64,000 bases of DNA, taken from assembly GCA_944326385.1 (NCBI GenBank), contig CALVDT010000063.1:1-64000 (forward strand). Reading direction: 5' to 3'. Under the pieces are notes generated by a model. It was not told the origin of the DNA. It saw only the letters and a program-made list of their open reading frames with translations, and made no database searches. The DNA is from an uncultured Bacteroidales bacterium (GTDB taxonomy: Bacteria; Bacteroidota; Bacteroidia; Bacteroidales; UBA932). The translations under genes were made by a program, and so were the position numbers. This document shows positions 8,000 to 17,587 of the stretch, in pieces; the first letter of the stretch is position 1, and every line of letters starts with the position of its first letter.

Positions 8000-9382
8000 T
8001 CAGAATTCAGCGTTCTTCGGAGTCCTCGGGAAAGGTATCACGTCACGGATGTTCGCCATTCCTGTCACGAAAAGCAGAAGCCTTTCAAAACCGAGTCCGA
8101 ATCCGCTGTGTGGGGCTGAACCGAATCTTCTTGTATCTATATACCATTCAAGGTTATCCCTGCTCATGCCGAGCTCCTTGATTCTGGCTTCAAGTTTTTC
8201 GAGCGAGGATTCCCTTTCCGAGCCGCCTATTATTTCACCTATCTTCGGGAAGAGCACATCCATTCCCCTTACGGTCTTGCCGTCTTCATTCTGCTTCATG
8301 TAGAATGCCTTGATGTCTTTCGGATAATCCGTCATTATGACCGGCCTCTTGAAATGCTTCTCCACCAGGTATCTCTCGTGCTCGCTCTGGAGGTCGACTC
8401 CCCAGCTTACAGGGAATTCGAACTTCTGTCCCGATTCCTCAAGAATCCTGATCCCTTCCGTATAGGTGAGTCTTACGAACTCGGTATTGGCTACACTCTC
8501 AAGCCGTCCGATGAGTTCCTTGTCGAACATGTCGTTCAGGAATCTGATGTCATCCATGCAGTTGTCGAGCGCATATCTTACCAGATACTTTATGAAGTCT
8601 TCTGCAAGCTCCATATTGTCCTCGATTTCGTAGAATGCCATCTCGGGCTCGATCATCCAGAATTCGGCAAGATGTCTCGGAGTGTTGGAGTTCTCTGCCC
8701 TGAACGTAGGTCCGAATGTATATATCTCTCCAAGAGCCATGGCTCCGAGCTCACCTTCAAGCTGTCCGCTTACTGTCAGGCTCGTCTGTTTTCCGAAGAA
8801 ATCCTGGGAATAATCCACTTGTCCGTTCTCTGTCCTCGGAGGATTTCCCATGTCAAGGGTAGTGACCTGGAACATCTCTCCTGCGCCTTCGCAGTCGGAT
8901 TCCGTGATGATAGGGGTGTGCAGGTATACGAAACCTTTGTCGTTGAAATATTTATGTATGGCAAATGCCATGGCGTGCCTGATTCTCAATACTGCTCCGA
9001 AAGTGTTTGTCCTCGGCCGGAGGTGAGCTATGCTCCTGAGGAATTCCATGGAGTGTCCTTTCTTCTGGAGCGGGTAGGTGTTAGGGTCAGCTTCTCCGTA
9101 CAGGACTATCTCACTGGCCTGGATCTCCACGGCCTGTCCGCTTCCGAGTGATTTGACAAGCTCTCCGGTGACACGGATACATGCCCCGGTTGTGATTTTC
9201 TTGAGCAGATCTTCACTGAAAGATGCGGTTTCTACTACTACCTGTATATTGTTTATCGTGGAGCCGTCGTTCAGAGCGATGAAGGCAATATTCTTGTTCC
9301 CTCTTTTTGTCCTGACCCAGCCTTTTGCAGTCACTTCCTTGCCGGGCTCGCTTTTCAACAGGTCTTTGACTTTGATCCTCAT
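8000..9382 (-). CDS. asnS: Asparaginyl-tRNA synthetase
   Basis: A 460-residue class IIb aminoacyl-tRNA synthetase that charges tRNA-Asn. The N-terminal OB-fold anticodon domain (about 1-110, with [12 protein letters not shown]) is followed by the class II catalytic core. Motif 2 is recognisable in the [19 protein letters not shown] segment, and motif 3 is the [10 protein letters not shown] segment near the C-terminus. The closing [12 protein letters not shown] is typical of AsnS, which distinguishes it from AspS. The start ATG at 9382 has a TATCTTTG promoter box about 30 bases upstream. Confidence 0.97.
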   Translation of the reverse strand: MRIKVKDLLKSEPGKEVTAKGWVRTKRGNKNIAFIALNDGSTINNIQVVVETASFSEDLLKKITTGACIRVTGELVKSLGSGQAVEIQASEIVLYGEADPNTYPLQKKGHSMEFLRSIAHLRPRTNTFGAVLRIRHAMAFAIHKYFNDKGFVYLHTPIITESDCEGAGEMFQVTTLDMGNPPRTENGQVDYSQDFFGKQTSLTVSGQLEGELGAMALGEIYTFGPTFRAENSNTPRHLAEFWMIEPEMAFYEIEDNMELAEDFIKYLVRYALDNCMDDIRFLNDMFDKELIGRLESVANTEFVRLTYTEGIRILEESGQKFEFPVSWGVDLQSEHERYLVEKHFKRPVIMTDYPKDIKAFYMKQNEDGKTVRGMDVLFPKIGEIIGGSERESSLEKLEARIKELGMSRDNLEWYIDTRRFGSAPHSGFGLGFERLLLFVTGMANIRDVIPFPRTPKNAEF

Positions 9383-9412
9383 AAATTTCCTCTTTTAAAT
9401 GTACGAATCATG

Positions 9413-9444
9413 CAAAGATATAATTTTCCTGTCATTCAGCCAAG
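9413..9444 (-). promoter_or_regulatory. asnS promoter
   Basis: On the minus strand TATCTTTG (9420-9413) is preceded, after 20 bases, by CTTG (9444-9441), three of four matches to the -33 TTTG. The predicted start of transcription is near 9409, giving a leader of about 27 bases. The box lies just upstream of the alkaline phosphatase stop on the same strand. Confidence 0.6.
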
Positions 9445-10682
9445 ATTTTTCCCTTGATATCAGTATTGTCGTACCGTCCGCCAAACCTTTCCGAGCCTTT
9501 GCCAATCGCATAGACAGGGACAGGACCGCCGGAGTGCCCCGAAGTCGTCCATCCGATGAAGGCGGAATCATTGAGAGCCTTGTTTTCCTGCACGCTCAGG
9601 GTATTCGTATGCCCGGAGTCCTTCCATGCTTTGTCCAGAATCTCCCAGCCGATTATTTCACTGTCACCGTTTCCTGCTCCGTCTGCCCCGAGGACTATTC
9701 CCCCTGTCTCATGGTCTGCCGTGACGATGATAAGGGTCTCGTCGGGATGTTCGTTATAGAATTCGAGTGCGGCTTTTACTGCATTGTCCAGTTTCTGCAC
9801 TGCGGCAACCATTGGCATTGTTTCATTGCTGTGTGCAGCCCAGTCTATTTCTCCTTGTTCGTACATTATGAAGAACGGTGATTTGTCACCGAGAAAATCC
9901 AGACATTTCTTGATTACCTCTTCCGACGGGATATCTTTTGCCTGTGCGTCACCTGAGATATATGTAGGCGCATTCACCATTCTGGATCTTTCCTGGCAGA
10001 GTACTATCTTGTCTGCACCTGCTTCAACGGCTTTCTCATATTCTTCTTCTCCGAAGCATACCGTATAGCCGTTTTCTTCAAGCAGTGTCTTGCTGTCCTT
10101 GCCGTTGCCGTCCTTGCCATAGAAGTCCACGAATCCGGATCCTGCAAAGAACTCGTATCCGCTTTTAGGGATTTCACAGGTTATTCCGTAATAGTCGTGT
10201 CTGCTTACATTATGTCCGTAGAAAGCTGCCGGTGTGGCATGGTTTACCGGTACAGAGCTCATTACGGCTACCTTGTACCCGCGGTCGGAAAGTATTTTTG
10301 CCACACTTGTAAGAGTATCACCCTCCGGTGTTATGCCGAGTCTTCCGTTCAGGGTCTTTGCCCCGCAGCTTATCGCAGTACCTGATGCTGATGAACATGT
10401 TATGCTCTTGTCAGCAGAGAATGTCTCGGCCATTCCCAGCACAGGGAATTCCGTGAATGATACTTGTTTGAATCCGAGTTCACCGTCAAGATAGGCCTGG
10501 TACGACTCTGTGGCTGCAACATGCGTGGCTCCCATACCGTCTCCGATGAACAGGAAGATATACTTTGCCGGTTTCCCTGATTTCCTTTCAGCTGAGCCGG
10601 TATTTGCGAATGCGATACATACTGCAAGAAGGATCACACCGAATGCAATCCCGATAATCTGGCTTTTTCTCGACTTTTTCAT
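9432..10682 (-). CDS. Alkaline phosphatase (PhoA superfamily)
   Basis: A 416-residue secreted or membrane-anchored metallophosphatase that releases phosphate from monoesters outside the cytoplasm. Residues 8-27 form a signal peptide or anchor. Metal-site motifs are present in order: FIGDGMG at 45-51, the nucleophile region TCSSASGTA at 95-103 (Ser97 in the phosphorylated position), VTADHETGG near 330 and SGHSGGPVPVYAIG near the end. In E. coli PhoA the residue before the nucleophile is Asp; here it is Cys. No Pho-box-like control site is recognised. It stands alone between asnS and the exb operon. Confidence 0.92.
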   Translation of the reverse strand: MKKSRKSQIIGIAFGVILLAVCIAFANTGSAERKSGKPAKYIFLFIGDGMGATHVAATESYQAYLDGELGFKQVSFTEFPVLGMAETFSADKSITCSSASGTAISCGAKTLNGRLGITPEGDTLTSVAKILSDRGYKVAVMSSVPVNHATPAAFYGHNVSRHDYYGITCEIPKSGYEFFAGSGFVDFYGKDGNGKDSKTLLEENGYTVCFGEEEYEKAVEAGADKIVLCQERSRMVNAPTYISGDAQAKDIPSEEVIKKCLDFLGDKSPFFIMYEQGEIDWAAHSNETMPMVAAVQKLDNAVKAALEFYNEHPDETLIIVTADHETGGIVLGADGAGNGDSEIIGWEILDKAWKDSGHTNTLSVQENKALNDSAFIGWTTSGHSGGPVPVYAIGKGSERFGGRYDNTDIKGKILAE

Positions 10683-10779
10683 GACATTATTTTTTTCAGG
10701 CCGAATTTACGAACAGTTTTCCTCTTTTACAATTTTATGGCAGGTTTTTCCATACCCCGTCCTGTCTGTCCCCGGCATC

Positions 10780-10811
10780 AAAAAAAGGACAACCGTTCTG
10801 GCTGTCCTTTT
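10780..10811 (-). terminator. Rho-independent terminator of the exbB/exbD operon
   Basis: A nine-base stem (AAAAGGACA at 10783-10791 pairing with TGTCCTTTT at 10803-10811) lies 26 bases after the exbD stop. Read on the minus strand it is followed by a T run. The opposite strand also has T residues after the stem, but no gene there needs it. Confidence 0.8.
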
Positions 10812-10836
10812 CTCCTTGTTCAGGCAGAAGTCCCTG

Positions 10837-11304
10837 CTATTCCGCAGGTTTCCTTGCTGCGTACATGATCTTCAGTGCAGAGCACCTCCTGAGCTCCTGC
10901 TTTACGTCAGTGATGATACCCATCCTGACGTCTGCATCTGCCCTGATAGATACTGTCATATACTGCCTGTCCACTTCACTCATCGCATCACGTTCTGCTG
11001 CGATGAAGTCACGGATTTCGTCAACTGTCTTGAAAGAGTCGTTGAGCTGTATACGTGCATCGGTACCGTACATCCTCTGGAGAGAGGCGATAGGTGAACC
11101 GATGTTTATATACGATGTAAGGTCTTTCCTTTCCAGCTTTGCGACTTCTGTCGCCTCCGGAAGATTGACCATGACCTTGTTCTCAGTCTCTCGCATGCTG
11201 GTCGTCACCATAAAGAAGAACAGGAGCATGAACACAATATCTGACATTGACGCTGTGGTCAATCCTGGAACGCTTTTCTTGTCGTTTCCTCCAAATTTTG
11301 CCAT
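10837..11304 (-). CDS. exbD: ExbD/TolR family biopolymer transport protein (second copy)
   Basis: A 155-residue inner-membrane protein of the proton-driven ExbB/ExbD motor. One membrane helix at about 20-40 carries the conserved Asp (SDIVFMLLFFFMV, Asp22) that takes part in proton transfer. The periplasmic part contains NLPEATEV and a TVSIRADADVRMG strand pattern typical of ExbD/TolR. It is the last gene of exbB-X-exbD-exbD and has a good ribosome site (AAAGGAG, seven bases before the ATG) that the first exbD lacks. The two copies differ enough to suggest an ExbD heterodimer. Confidence 0.93.
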   Translation of the reverse strand: MAKFGGNDKKSVPGLTTASMSDIVFMLLFFFMVTTSMRETENKVMVNLPEATEVAKLERKDLTSYINIGSPIASLQRMYGTDARIQLNDSFKTVDEIRDFIAAERDAMSEVDRQYMTVSIRADADVRMGIITDVKQELRRCSALKIMYAARKPAE

Positions 11305-11320
11305 AATATCACTCCTTTTC

Positions 11321-11896
11321 TCAGTTATTTGAAACGTCCTTAGGTTCTGCCTCCGAGATATTCTGAGGTATAGCTTCCCTTACAATCCTCTGCTGGTCTT
11401 CCTTCAGGCTCAGATAGGCACGGCCGTAATGTGCCTTTGCGAATTCATCCCTGAGTTCGTTTACCGCCTTTACAAGTTCATTCTGCACCTCAATGTATGC
11501 CTTGTAGCTTGTACCACGGTCATTCTGCAGGGAAATGACTCCTTTTGACACGTTATATGTACCGAAGCCTTCTATTTCCTTTGGAGATCTCTCAGGAAGA
11601 TTAGGGTCGTTATTAGGGTTTACAAGGAACTCTTTAATCTTGTCTTTCAATAAGCTCACATCCATCGGTTCATTACCGGCGAACAGCCTGTCAGCAGAGT
11701 TTATCCTTACTATGATGATATTCCTTCTGTTGACTTTCTGGTCTTCGACCTGCTGGTTTTCGTCCGGTATCGGCGGCAGACGCCTCTGCAGACCTGAATC
11801 CTGATTCATGGTAGTAGTCATCAGGAAGTAGGAGAGCAGCAGAAACGCAATATCCGCCGATGACGCTGAATTTAATTCTGGAGTCTTTTTAGACAT
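11321..11896 (-). CDS. exbD: ExbD/TolR family biopolymer transport protein (first copy)
   Basis: A 191-residue ExbD homologue, longer than the usual 140-150. The single membrane helix (about 13-30, SSADIAFLLLSYFLM) has the conserved Asp at residue 15. The periplasmic domain contains extra insertions (LVNPNNDPNLPERSPKEIEG near 100), as in other Bacteroidota ExbD pairs. Its stop is 16 bases before the second exbD, and its start lies nine bases after the small membrane gene. It probably works with ExbB at 12344-13156 to energise outer-membrane transport through TonB. Confidence 0.92.
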   Translation of the reverse strand: MSKKTPELNSASSADIAFLLLSYFLMTTTMNQDSGLQRRLPPIPDENQQVEDQKVNRRNIIIVRINSADRLFAGNEPMDVSLLKDKIKEFLVNPNNDPNLPERSPKEIEGFGTYNVSKGVISLQNDRGTSYKAYIEVQNELVKAVNELRDEFAKAHYGRAYLSLKEDQQRIVREAIPQNISEAEPKDVSNN

Positions 11897-11905
11897 AGTT
11901 CACTT

Positions 11906-12334
11906 TTATTTATTGCGTATAGCATTATATATTCCGCCGCCGATAATGGCCAATATTGTAATAGCGCAGAGAATATAAGTAAGATTCAGTACGGTGTCGG
12001 TCAGCTTGAGTGTCATGGCGCTGACTTCCTTCCCTACATATCCTACAGCCGGAGCTCCGGATGACAGGAAGTATACTGCTCCTACCACAATAACAACGGC
12101 TACGAGCTCGATTCCCATTTTTATGAGACTCTTAGGGTTGTTTATTGCGCTTATTGTTATGCCGATGAGTATCGCGGCTACAATACCTACTACAACCAGA
12201 GCGTATGCCCAATAGAGCAGGGTGTCTACCGATTTGTCAGTGAAGCCGGCTGCGTATCCCCACGCAGTGATTCCCGTACTGACAATCATCAGGACCCACA
12301 ACGCTATCTTGATTATTTTCTCGTATTTTGACAT
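11906..12334 (-). CDS. Four-helix membrane protein of the exb operon, unknown function
   Basis: A 142-residue, very hydrophobic protein with four predicted membrane helices at about 8-26, 38-62, 72-92 and 112-136, and short loops. No known motif is recognised. It lies nine bases after exbB and nine bases before the first exbD, and genes of this type are regularly found at this place in Bacteroidota exbB/exbD clusters. That points to an accessory part of the motor or an assembly factor. This is inference from position only. Confidence 0.75.
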   Translation of the reverse strand: MSKYEKIIKIALWVLMIVSTGITAWGYAAGFTDKSVDTLLYWAYALVVVGIVAAILIGITISAINNPKSLIKMGIELVAVVIVVGAVYFLSSGAPAVGYVGKEVSAMTLKLTDTVLNLTYILCAITILAIIGGGIYNAIRNK

Positions 12335-12343
12335 TGTCTGTGA

Positions 12344-13156
12344 TTATTTTTTATTATTCTCATATTTTACCAGGATATCTACAAGGGAGATAGAAGCGTC
12401 TTCCATGTCGATGGAGAGGGAGTCTATCCTTGAAACGATGTAGTTGTAGAATACCTGGAGAATAATAGCCACGATAAGACCGCCGACTGTGGTGATCAAC
12501 GCAACCTTCATACCTCCTGCAACGACGTTAGGAGAGATATCGCCGGCTGCCTGGATAGCATCGAATGCCTGCACCATACCGACAACGGTTCCGAGGAATC
12601 CGAGAGATGTGGAAAGGGCAATGAACAGAGCGACCCATGTAAGTCCGCTTTCCATGAGGCTCATCTGTACTGAACCGTAGGAGACAACAGTCTTCTCCAC
12701 TACTTCAACGCCCTGATCCATGCGGAGGAATCCCTGATAGAAGATGCTTGCCACAGGACCGCGGGTATTGCGGCATACTTCCTTTGCAGCATCTACGCCA
12801 CCTTCGTTGAGAGCTTCCTCGATCTTGGAGAGAAGCTTCTTGGTGTTGGTCTTGGAAAGGCTGAGGTAAAGGATTCTCTCGATTGAGATTGCAAGACCGA
12901 AGATAAGGCAGAGGATGATTGAAGCCATGAAGCCCGGACCACCTTCGATGAACTTGGTCTTGAGCTGCTGGTGAAGAGGAACTTCGCTCGCTCCAGCCTG
13001 GAATGGATTTGCTTCAGTAGCAGGTGCTACTTCAGTAGCTGCTGAATCCGCAGTCGCAACAGAGTCTGGAGCTGCTGTTTCGTCCTGAGCTGCCGCAAAC
13101 TGTGCGGAAAACGCCATCATTGCAATAGATGCAAGAAGTATGAAAAAATTTTTCAT
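12344..13156 (-). CDS. exbB: ExbB/TolQ/MotA family proton channel protein
   Basis: A 270-residue channel subunit of the ExbB/ExbD motor. It begins with a cleavable-looking signal peptide (about 1-23) and an Ala/Thr/Glu-rich extension to about 60, both common in Bacteroidota ExbB. Membrane helices lie at about 75-95, 155-180 and 200-230. The MotA/TolQ/ExbB signature is in ALFIALSTSLGFLGTVVGMV and VALITTVGGLIVAIILQ. It is the first gene of the operon; no clear TAnnTTTG box was found in the 123 bases upstream, so its promoter is unresolved. Confidence 0.94.
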   Translation of the reverse strand: MKNFFILLASIAMMAFSAQFAAAQDETAAPDSVATADSAATEVAPATEANPFQAGASEVPLHQQLKTKFIEGGPGFMASIILCLIFGLAISIERILYLSLSKTNTKKLLSKIEEALNEGGVDAAKEVCRNTRGPVASIFYQGFLRMDQGVEVVEKTVVSYGSVQMSLMESGLTWVALFIALSTSLGFLGTVVGMVQAFDAIQAAGDISPNVVAGGMKVALITTVGGLIVAIILQVFYNYIVSRIDSLSIDMEDASISLVDILVKYENNKK

Positions 13157-13279
13157 AATTGATTGAGTGTGTTTAATTAATAATGTATCAGTTTGTTATA
13201 ATCATTTTACACCTTGTTCAGGTTATGTGGATTACTTAAATCCGGTGCAATTTAGCAAATAATTTTTATATGGCAATAA

Positions 13280-14338
13280 TTATTTCGTTATTTCTCCCCT
13301 GAGGTTTTTGTCGAGTTCTTCCGCCACAAACCGGTTGTCCTCAGACATTCCCATCAGGTGGAAAAGCTTGGCAAGAGCTCCTTCCGTAGTGCAGTCATAT
13401 CCGCTCAGGACGCCTGCCTCCCGGAGTCTTTTCCCGGTTGCATATATCTCCATGTTCACCGAGCCTGCAAGGCATTGCGTTACGTTCAGTATGATCTTCC
13501 CCATCGCTATCCCCTCCTTCACAAGATCTATGAACCACTGTTTGGACGGGGCGTTGCCGGCTCCGTAAGTTTCAAGTATGACAGCCCTTGTCTCCGGGCC
13601 GCAGATTATGTTCCTGACTACCTGCGGGGTGATTCCCGGATGTATCTTGAGGATAGATACCCTCGTGTCCAGCGCTGTGTGGAAGACCGGCTTCGTGTCC
13701 CAGTCTGCCGGCCTGATGATGTTCCCTGTGCTGTATCTGATGTTGATCCCGGCTTCGGCAAGAAGCGGGCAGTTTTCCGATCGGAATGCCCTGAATGTCT
13801 CTGAATTCACTTTTTTCGTCCGGTTGCCCCTCATGAGCGAATTCCCGAAGAATATGCAGACTTCCGGCACTATGGCATGCCCGTCCCGGTCTTTGGCGGC
13901 AGCAATCTCTACGGCTGAGATGAGATTCTCCTTGCCGTCTGTCCTCGGTGTCCCTACCGGAAGCTGGCTGCCGGTGAAAACCACCGGTTTGGTCAGCCCT
14001 TCTATCATGAAACTCAGGGCGGAGGCCGAATATGCCATGGTGTCTGTCCCGTGCAGGATCACGAAGCCGTCATAGCTGTCATACCGGCTGGATATGAGAG
14101 TGGTCAGCCTTTGCCACAATGACGGTTCGACATCAGACGAGTCTATGATGTCGTCAAATGTGTAAGAGTCGATCCTGTAGGCGAATTTTCCGAGTTCCGG
14201 CACTTCTTCGAGAATCTGCCGGAAGTCGAAGGGTTTCAATGTCTGGTCTGTCCTGTCCAGTTTCATCCCGATGGTCCCGCCCGTGTATATGAGCAATATT
14301 GAGGATTTTCCTGTGCCGGTTCCGGTCTGGTATCTCAT
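13280..14338 (-). CDS. ansA: Type I L-asparaginase
   Basis: A 352-residue asparaginase that hydrolyses asparagine to aspartate and ammonia. Both active-site Thr motifs are present: IYTGGTIGM near the N-terminus and LHGTDTMAYSASALSFM at about 95-111. No signal peptide is seen, so this is the cytoplasmic type I enzyme. ATG 14338 is chosen because it lies 13 bases after the tatD stop; a longer frame back to 14377 would overlap tatD and adds no family-like sequence. It is the last gene of the dprA-tatD-ansA run. Confidence 0.93.
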   Translation of the reverse strand: MRYQTGTGTGKSSILLIYTGGTIGMKLDRTDQTLKPFDFRQILEEVPELGKFAYRIDSYTFDDIIDSSDVEPSLWQRLTTLISSRYDSYDGFVILHGTDTMAYSASALSFMIEGLTKPVVFTGSQLPVGTPRTDGKENLISAVEIAAAKDRDGHAIVPEVCIFFGNSLMRGNRTKKVNSETFRAFRSENCPLLAEAGINIRYSTGNIIRPADWDTKPVFHTALDTRVSILKIHPGITPQVVRNIICGPETRAVILETYGAGNAPSKQWFIDLVKEGIAMGKIILNVTQCLAGSVNMEIYATGKRLREAGVLSGYDCTTEGALAKLFHLMGMSEDNRFVAEELDKNLRGEITK

Positions 14339-14351
14339 GGTATTGTTTTTT

Positions 14352-15122
14352 TCAGATGTTGAAAAGTCTTTCCGCATTCCTTGTCGTGGTATATGCGACT
14401 TCCTCGATGGTGATGTTCTTCTGTGCCGCGATTTTCCCGGCTATCAGGGGAATGTATGAACTTTCATTGCGTTCCCCGCGGTGAGGCACCGGGGTAAGGT
14501 AAGGCGAATCCGTCTCAAGCAGGATCCTTTCCAGCGGAATGTGCTTCACTGTTTCGGCTATGGATGCGTTCTTGAATGTCACGACCCCTCCTATCCCGAC
14601 ATACCAATCCCCGTATGCCGACAGTCTCCGGAAGGTCTCCAGACTTCCGCTGAATGCATGGAATACGCCGGAAGGGGAGAGATGCCTGCATCTTTCCAGA
14701 ACATCCAGAATCAGGCCGGTGGCTTCTCTGGAGTGGATTATTACAGGCAGCCCATGCCTGCACGCGAAACGCACCTGCCATTCGAAGGCTTCTTCCTGTT
14801 CTTTCACGAAATCCTTGGACCAGTAGCAGTCCATGCCGGTCTCGCCGACGGCAACGGCTTTCCCGCAGCCGATGTCCTCGATTTCTTCAATGGATTTTCT
14901 CCAGTTCCCGTCGACCGAGGTGGGGTGGAGCCCGATGCATGGAAAGAGGTTCTCCGGGAATTTCCCCGCCAGAGCGGACATGGCTTCCCGGGAAGAGCTG
15001 TCTATGTCCGGCATAATCATCCTGGTCACGCCGGCATCAATGGCCCTGGCTACGGCTTTTTCCGCATCGTCGCCGAATAGTCCGTCATAAAGATGGGTAT
15101 GTGTGTCGATATAATGTTCCAT
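14352..15122 (-). CDS. tatD: TatD family metal-dependent hydrolase (DNase)
   Basis: A 256-residue TIM-barrel hydrolase of the amidohydrolase fold; family members act as 3'-5' exonucleases in DNA repair. Metal ligands are in place: DTHTHLYDG at 6-14, GETGMDCYW near 93, HSREA near 131, FHAFSGS near 155 and ETDSPYLTP near 205. ATG 15122 is chosen over an in-frame upstream start at 15173, because the latter lies inside dprA and the family start is the DTHTH segment. A TAAATTTG box sits about 20 bases upstream. Confidence 0.94.
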   Translation of the reverse strand: MEHYIDTHTHLYDGLFGDDAEKAVARAIDAGVTRMIMPDIDSSSREAMSALAGKFPENLFPCIGLHPTSVDGNWRKSIEEIEDIGCGKAVAVGETGMDCYWSKDFVKEQEEAFEWQVRFACRHGLPVIIHSREATGLILDVLERCRHLSPSGVFHAFSGSLETFRRLSAYGDWYVGIGGVVTFKNASIAETVKHIPLERILLETDSPYLTPVPHRGERNESSYIPLIAGKIAAQKNITIEEVAYTTTRNAERLFNI

Positions 15123-15140
15123 CCTTGTCTGAATATCCTG

Positions 15141-15148
15141 CAAATTTA
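15141..15148 (-). promoter_or_regulatory. Possible tatD promoter -7 box
   Basis: TAAATTTG on the minus strand (15148-15141) fits TAnnTTTG and would give a leader of about 15 bases for the tatD start at 15122. It lies across the dprA stop codon. No good -33 match is seen, so this is weak. Confidence 0.4.
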
Positions 15149-16309
15149 AGAATTTTTCCTGCTGATTGAACACCTTTGCATAAGGTCAATGCTGATGAAT
15201 CCGTCATTTTCCAGGATTCCGGCAAGTCCGGCGACGGCCTTGTAGCTGAACCCGGTCTCCTCTGTCAGTTCCTGCAATGTGATTTTGCCGTATTTCCTGA
15301 TAAGGCGCAGTATCAGGGCTATGTTTTCAACTTCATGCTTGTCGAGTTTGCCGTCGTAGCAGTCCGATGCGGACTTCTTCCTGCGTTCAGGCTTTTTTCT
15401 GAAAATATAGCCGAGGCTTTCCACGAGATCCTGTCCGGATGTGACAGGAGTAGCCGAACATGAACGTATCAATGCGTTGCATCCGGCAGAGAGGGGATCG
15501 TCTGCCCTTCCCGGAAGGGCGTAAAGTTCCCTGTCATATGAGAAAGCCTGACGTGCGGTAATCATGCCTCCGCCCTTGATCCTGGATTCGATGAGGATTG
15601 TGGCCTTGCCTATACCGGCTATTATCCTGTTCCTCCTGATGAAGTTCAGCGGGATGGCGCGTGTGTGGAGAGGGTAGTCTGAAACAAGACCCGACCCTTT
15701 CTTCTCCATGATCCTCATTGCATGTTTCCAGTGTGCGGCAGGGTAGACTGTGTCCGTTCCGGTAGCCATGACGGCTATCGTGTCCAGTCCGGCTTCAAGG
15801 GCGGCGGTGTGGGCAGTGATGTCGGTCCCGTATGCCAGTCCGCTGACTATCACCGGATCGGCCCCTGATGATGCAATGGCGTCTACGATTCTCATGCACC
15901 AGTCTTTGCCGTATTCGGAGACATCTCTTGTCCCGACTATTGAAATATAGTCCCTGCCTTTGCTGAAGCATTTTTCAGGATGGCTGCTGCGGATATACAG
16001 CCCCATGGGGGCATCTTCGCAACAGGCAAGGAGTTCAGGGTATCCGGGGCTGCCTTTGCCTGCGAAGACTGTCCCGTACCGTTCAGCCTCCTTGAGTTCC
16101 CGGACGGCTTCGTCTATGGCTTTTCCGGTGATTTTCCCGGGATATGCCGACCATGGTCCGAGTGCCGTCTTCAGGTCATCGGACGTCATTTTGAATATGT
16201 CTTTTGCTGATCCGGCATAGTCCAGCAGAGCGGAGGCAATCCTTGGCTCATAGCCGAAAATCCGGTTCAGGGCGCAGAGGCAGATTGTTTCTTCAGTGTA
16301 AACGGGCAT
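15146..16309 (-). CDS. dprA: DNA-processing protein DprA (Smf)
   Basis: A 387-residue protein that loads RecA on incoming single-stranded DNA during transformation. A helix-hairpin-helix-like N-terminal part (about 10-60) precedes the Rossmann-like DprA domain: SIVGTRDVSEYG, VSGLAYGTDITAHTAALEAG, MATGTDTVYP, FIRRNRIIAG and GGGMITARQAFSYDRELYALPG. The C-terminal 60 residues form a winged-helix DML1 domain. ATG 16309 (MPVYTEETICL) matches the usual start. An upstream in-frame start at 16387 would run through the queA terminator hairpin and is rejected. No other competence genes are in the window. Confidence 0.94.
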   Translation of the reverse strand: MPVYTEETICLCALNRIFGYEPRIASALLDYAGSAKDIFKMTSDDLKTALGPWSAYPGKITGKAIDEAVRELKEAERYGTVFAGKGSPGYPELLACCEDAPMGLYIRSSHPEKCFSKGRDYISIVGTRDVSEYGKDWCMRIVDAIASSGADPVIVSGLAYGTDITAHTAALEAGLDTIAVMATGTDTVYPAAHWKHAMRIMEKKGSGLVSDYPLHTRAIPLNFIRRNRIIAGIGKATILIESRIKGGGMITARQAFSYDRELYALPGRADDPLSAGCNALIRSCSATPVTSGQDLVESLGYIFRKKPERRKKSASDCYDGKLDKHEVENIALILRLIRKYGKITLQELTEETGFSYKAVAGLAGILENDGFISIDLMQRCSISRKNS

Positions 16310-16343
16310 TTTTGCCTTGAAGTTAATACCCGGGCATGACAGA

Positions 16344-16373
16344 AAATGGCGGAAAAGGAAATTCCCGCCATTT
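16344..16373 (-). terminator. Probable terminator after queA
   Basis: A nine-base perfect stem (AAATGGCGG at 16344-16352 with CCGCCATTT at 16365-16373) lies about 65 bases after the queA stop. On the minus strand it is followed by a short TTCTGT tract, so termination may be partial and dprA may be read through. Confidence 0.55.
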
Positions 16374-16437
16374 ATTTTCTTTTTCAATCGCTTTTTTCTT
16401 TTTCTGAAGAGAATCCACCCTCGAATCCGGAGAAATT

Positions 16438-17487
16438 TCAGATGATCAGCAGCGCATCTCCGTATGGTCCGAATTTATAGTCTTCCTTGAGGGCTGTGTC
16501 GTACGCTTTCATGACATTCTCGTAGCCTCCGAAGGCTGCTACAGCCATGAGCATGGTAGAGCCCGGGATGTGGAAATTCGAGGTTATGGCATCGGGTATC
16601 GCGAACCTGTACGGAGGGAAGATGAACTTGTTTGTCCATCCGTCGTATGGATTCACCTCATCATATGACGTCACATAGGTCTCGAGCGCCCTCATGACAG
16701 TGACTCCGACGGCCAGTACCTTGTGCTTGCTCCTTTTGGTCTGGTTTATTATTTCTGCGGTATCTTCCGGGATTATGACTCTTTCGGAGTCCATCTTGTG
16801 CTTGGAAAGGTCTTCGACGTCTACCGACCTGAAATGCCCGATGCCCATGTGCAGGGTTATGAAAGCCTTGTTTATGTCCTTAAGGATCATCCTGTTGAAA
16901 AGTTCCCTGCTGAAATGCATACCGGCAGCAGGTGCGGATACGGCACCTTCGTTTTTCGCGAAAATGGTCTGGTAGTTTTCAGCGTCTTCGGGAGTTACCT
17001 TTTCCTTGACGAAGGAAGGTACCGGGGTCTCGCCCAGAGAGTACAGCGTCTGTTTGAATTCTTCATACGGGCCGTCGTAAAGGAATCTCAGTGTGCGGCC
17101 GCGTGAAGTCGTATTGTCAATGACCTCTGCCACGAGGCTTTCGTCTTCTCCGAAATAAAGCTTGTTGCCTATCCTGATCTTTCTGGCAGGATCCACGATG
17201 ACGTCCCACAGTCTCTGTTCCCTGTTCAGCTCCCTCAGAAGGAATACTTCTATCTCGGCCTTGGTCTTTTCCTTGTTTCCGTAGAGGCGCGCGGGAAATA
17301 CCTTGGTGTCGTTGAGTACGAATGTATCCCCTTTGTCGAAATAGTCTATGATGTTCTTGAAAAGCTTGTGCTCTATTTCTCCCGAGCCCTTGTGGAGTAT
17401 CATCAGCTTGCACTCATCTCTCCATCTCGGAGGTTCCTGTGCTATTTTTTCCTTAGGGAGATTGAACTGGAATTGTGAAAGTTTCAT
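16438..17487 (-). CDS. queA: tRNA preQ1(34) S-adenosylmethionine ribosyltransferase-isomerase
   Basis: A 349-residue enzyme that transfers the ribosyl part of AdoMet to preQ1 at tRNA position 34, making epoxyqueuosine. Family segments seen are the N-terminal [36 protein letters not shown] at about 52-69, TPVPSFVK near 154, APAAGMHFS near 185, [17 protein letters not shown] near 208 and [10 protein letters not shown] near 312. Length agrees with the family. The gene stands 100 bases after the NUDIX gene with no other queuosine gene nearby, so it is probably expressed alone. Confidence 0.95.
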   Translation of the reverse strand: MKLSQFQFNLPKEKIAQEPPRWRDECKLMILHKGSGEIEHKLFKNIIDYFDKGDTFVLNDTKVFPARLYGNKEKTKAEIEVFLLRELNREQRLWDVIVDPARKIRIGNKLYFGEDESLVAEVIDNTTSRGRTLRFLYDGPYEEFKQTLYSLGETPVPSFVKEKVTPEDAENYQTIFAKNEGAVSAPAAGMHFSRELFNRMILKDINKAFITLHMGIGHFRSVDVEDLSKHKMDSERVIIPEDTAEIINQTKRSKHKVLAVGVTVMRALETYVTSYDEVNPYDGWTNKFIFPPYRFAIPDAITSNFHIPGSTMLMAVAAFGGYENVMKAYDTALKEDYKFGPYGDALLII

Positions 17488-17587
17488 TTTATATATGGGG
17501 TTATGTACCTATATAATATATCAGCGATCTGTCTTCAATGTCACACGACATTTATTTATACGAAAATTCTCCGGATTTGTTTCATCT

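Noticed and set aside
8354..9151. Long frame on the plus strand opposite asnS (265 codons)
   Set aside because: It is antisense to a clear asnS and encodes no recognised protein.
16310..16387. N-terminal extension of dprA
   Set aside because: It would be translated through the queA terminator hairpin and does not resemble DprA.
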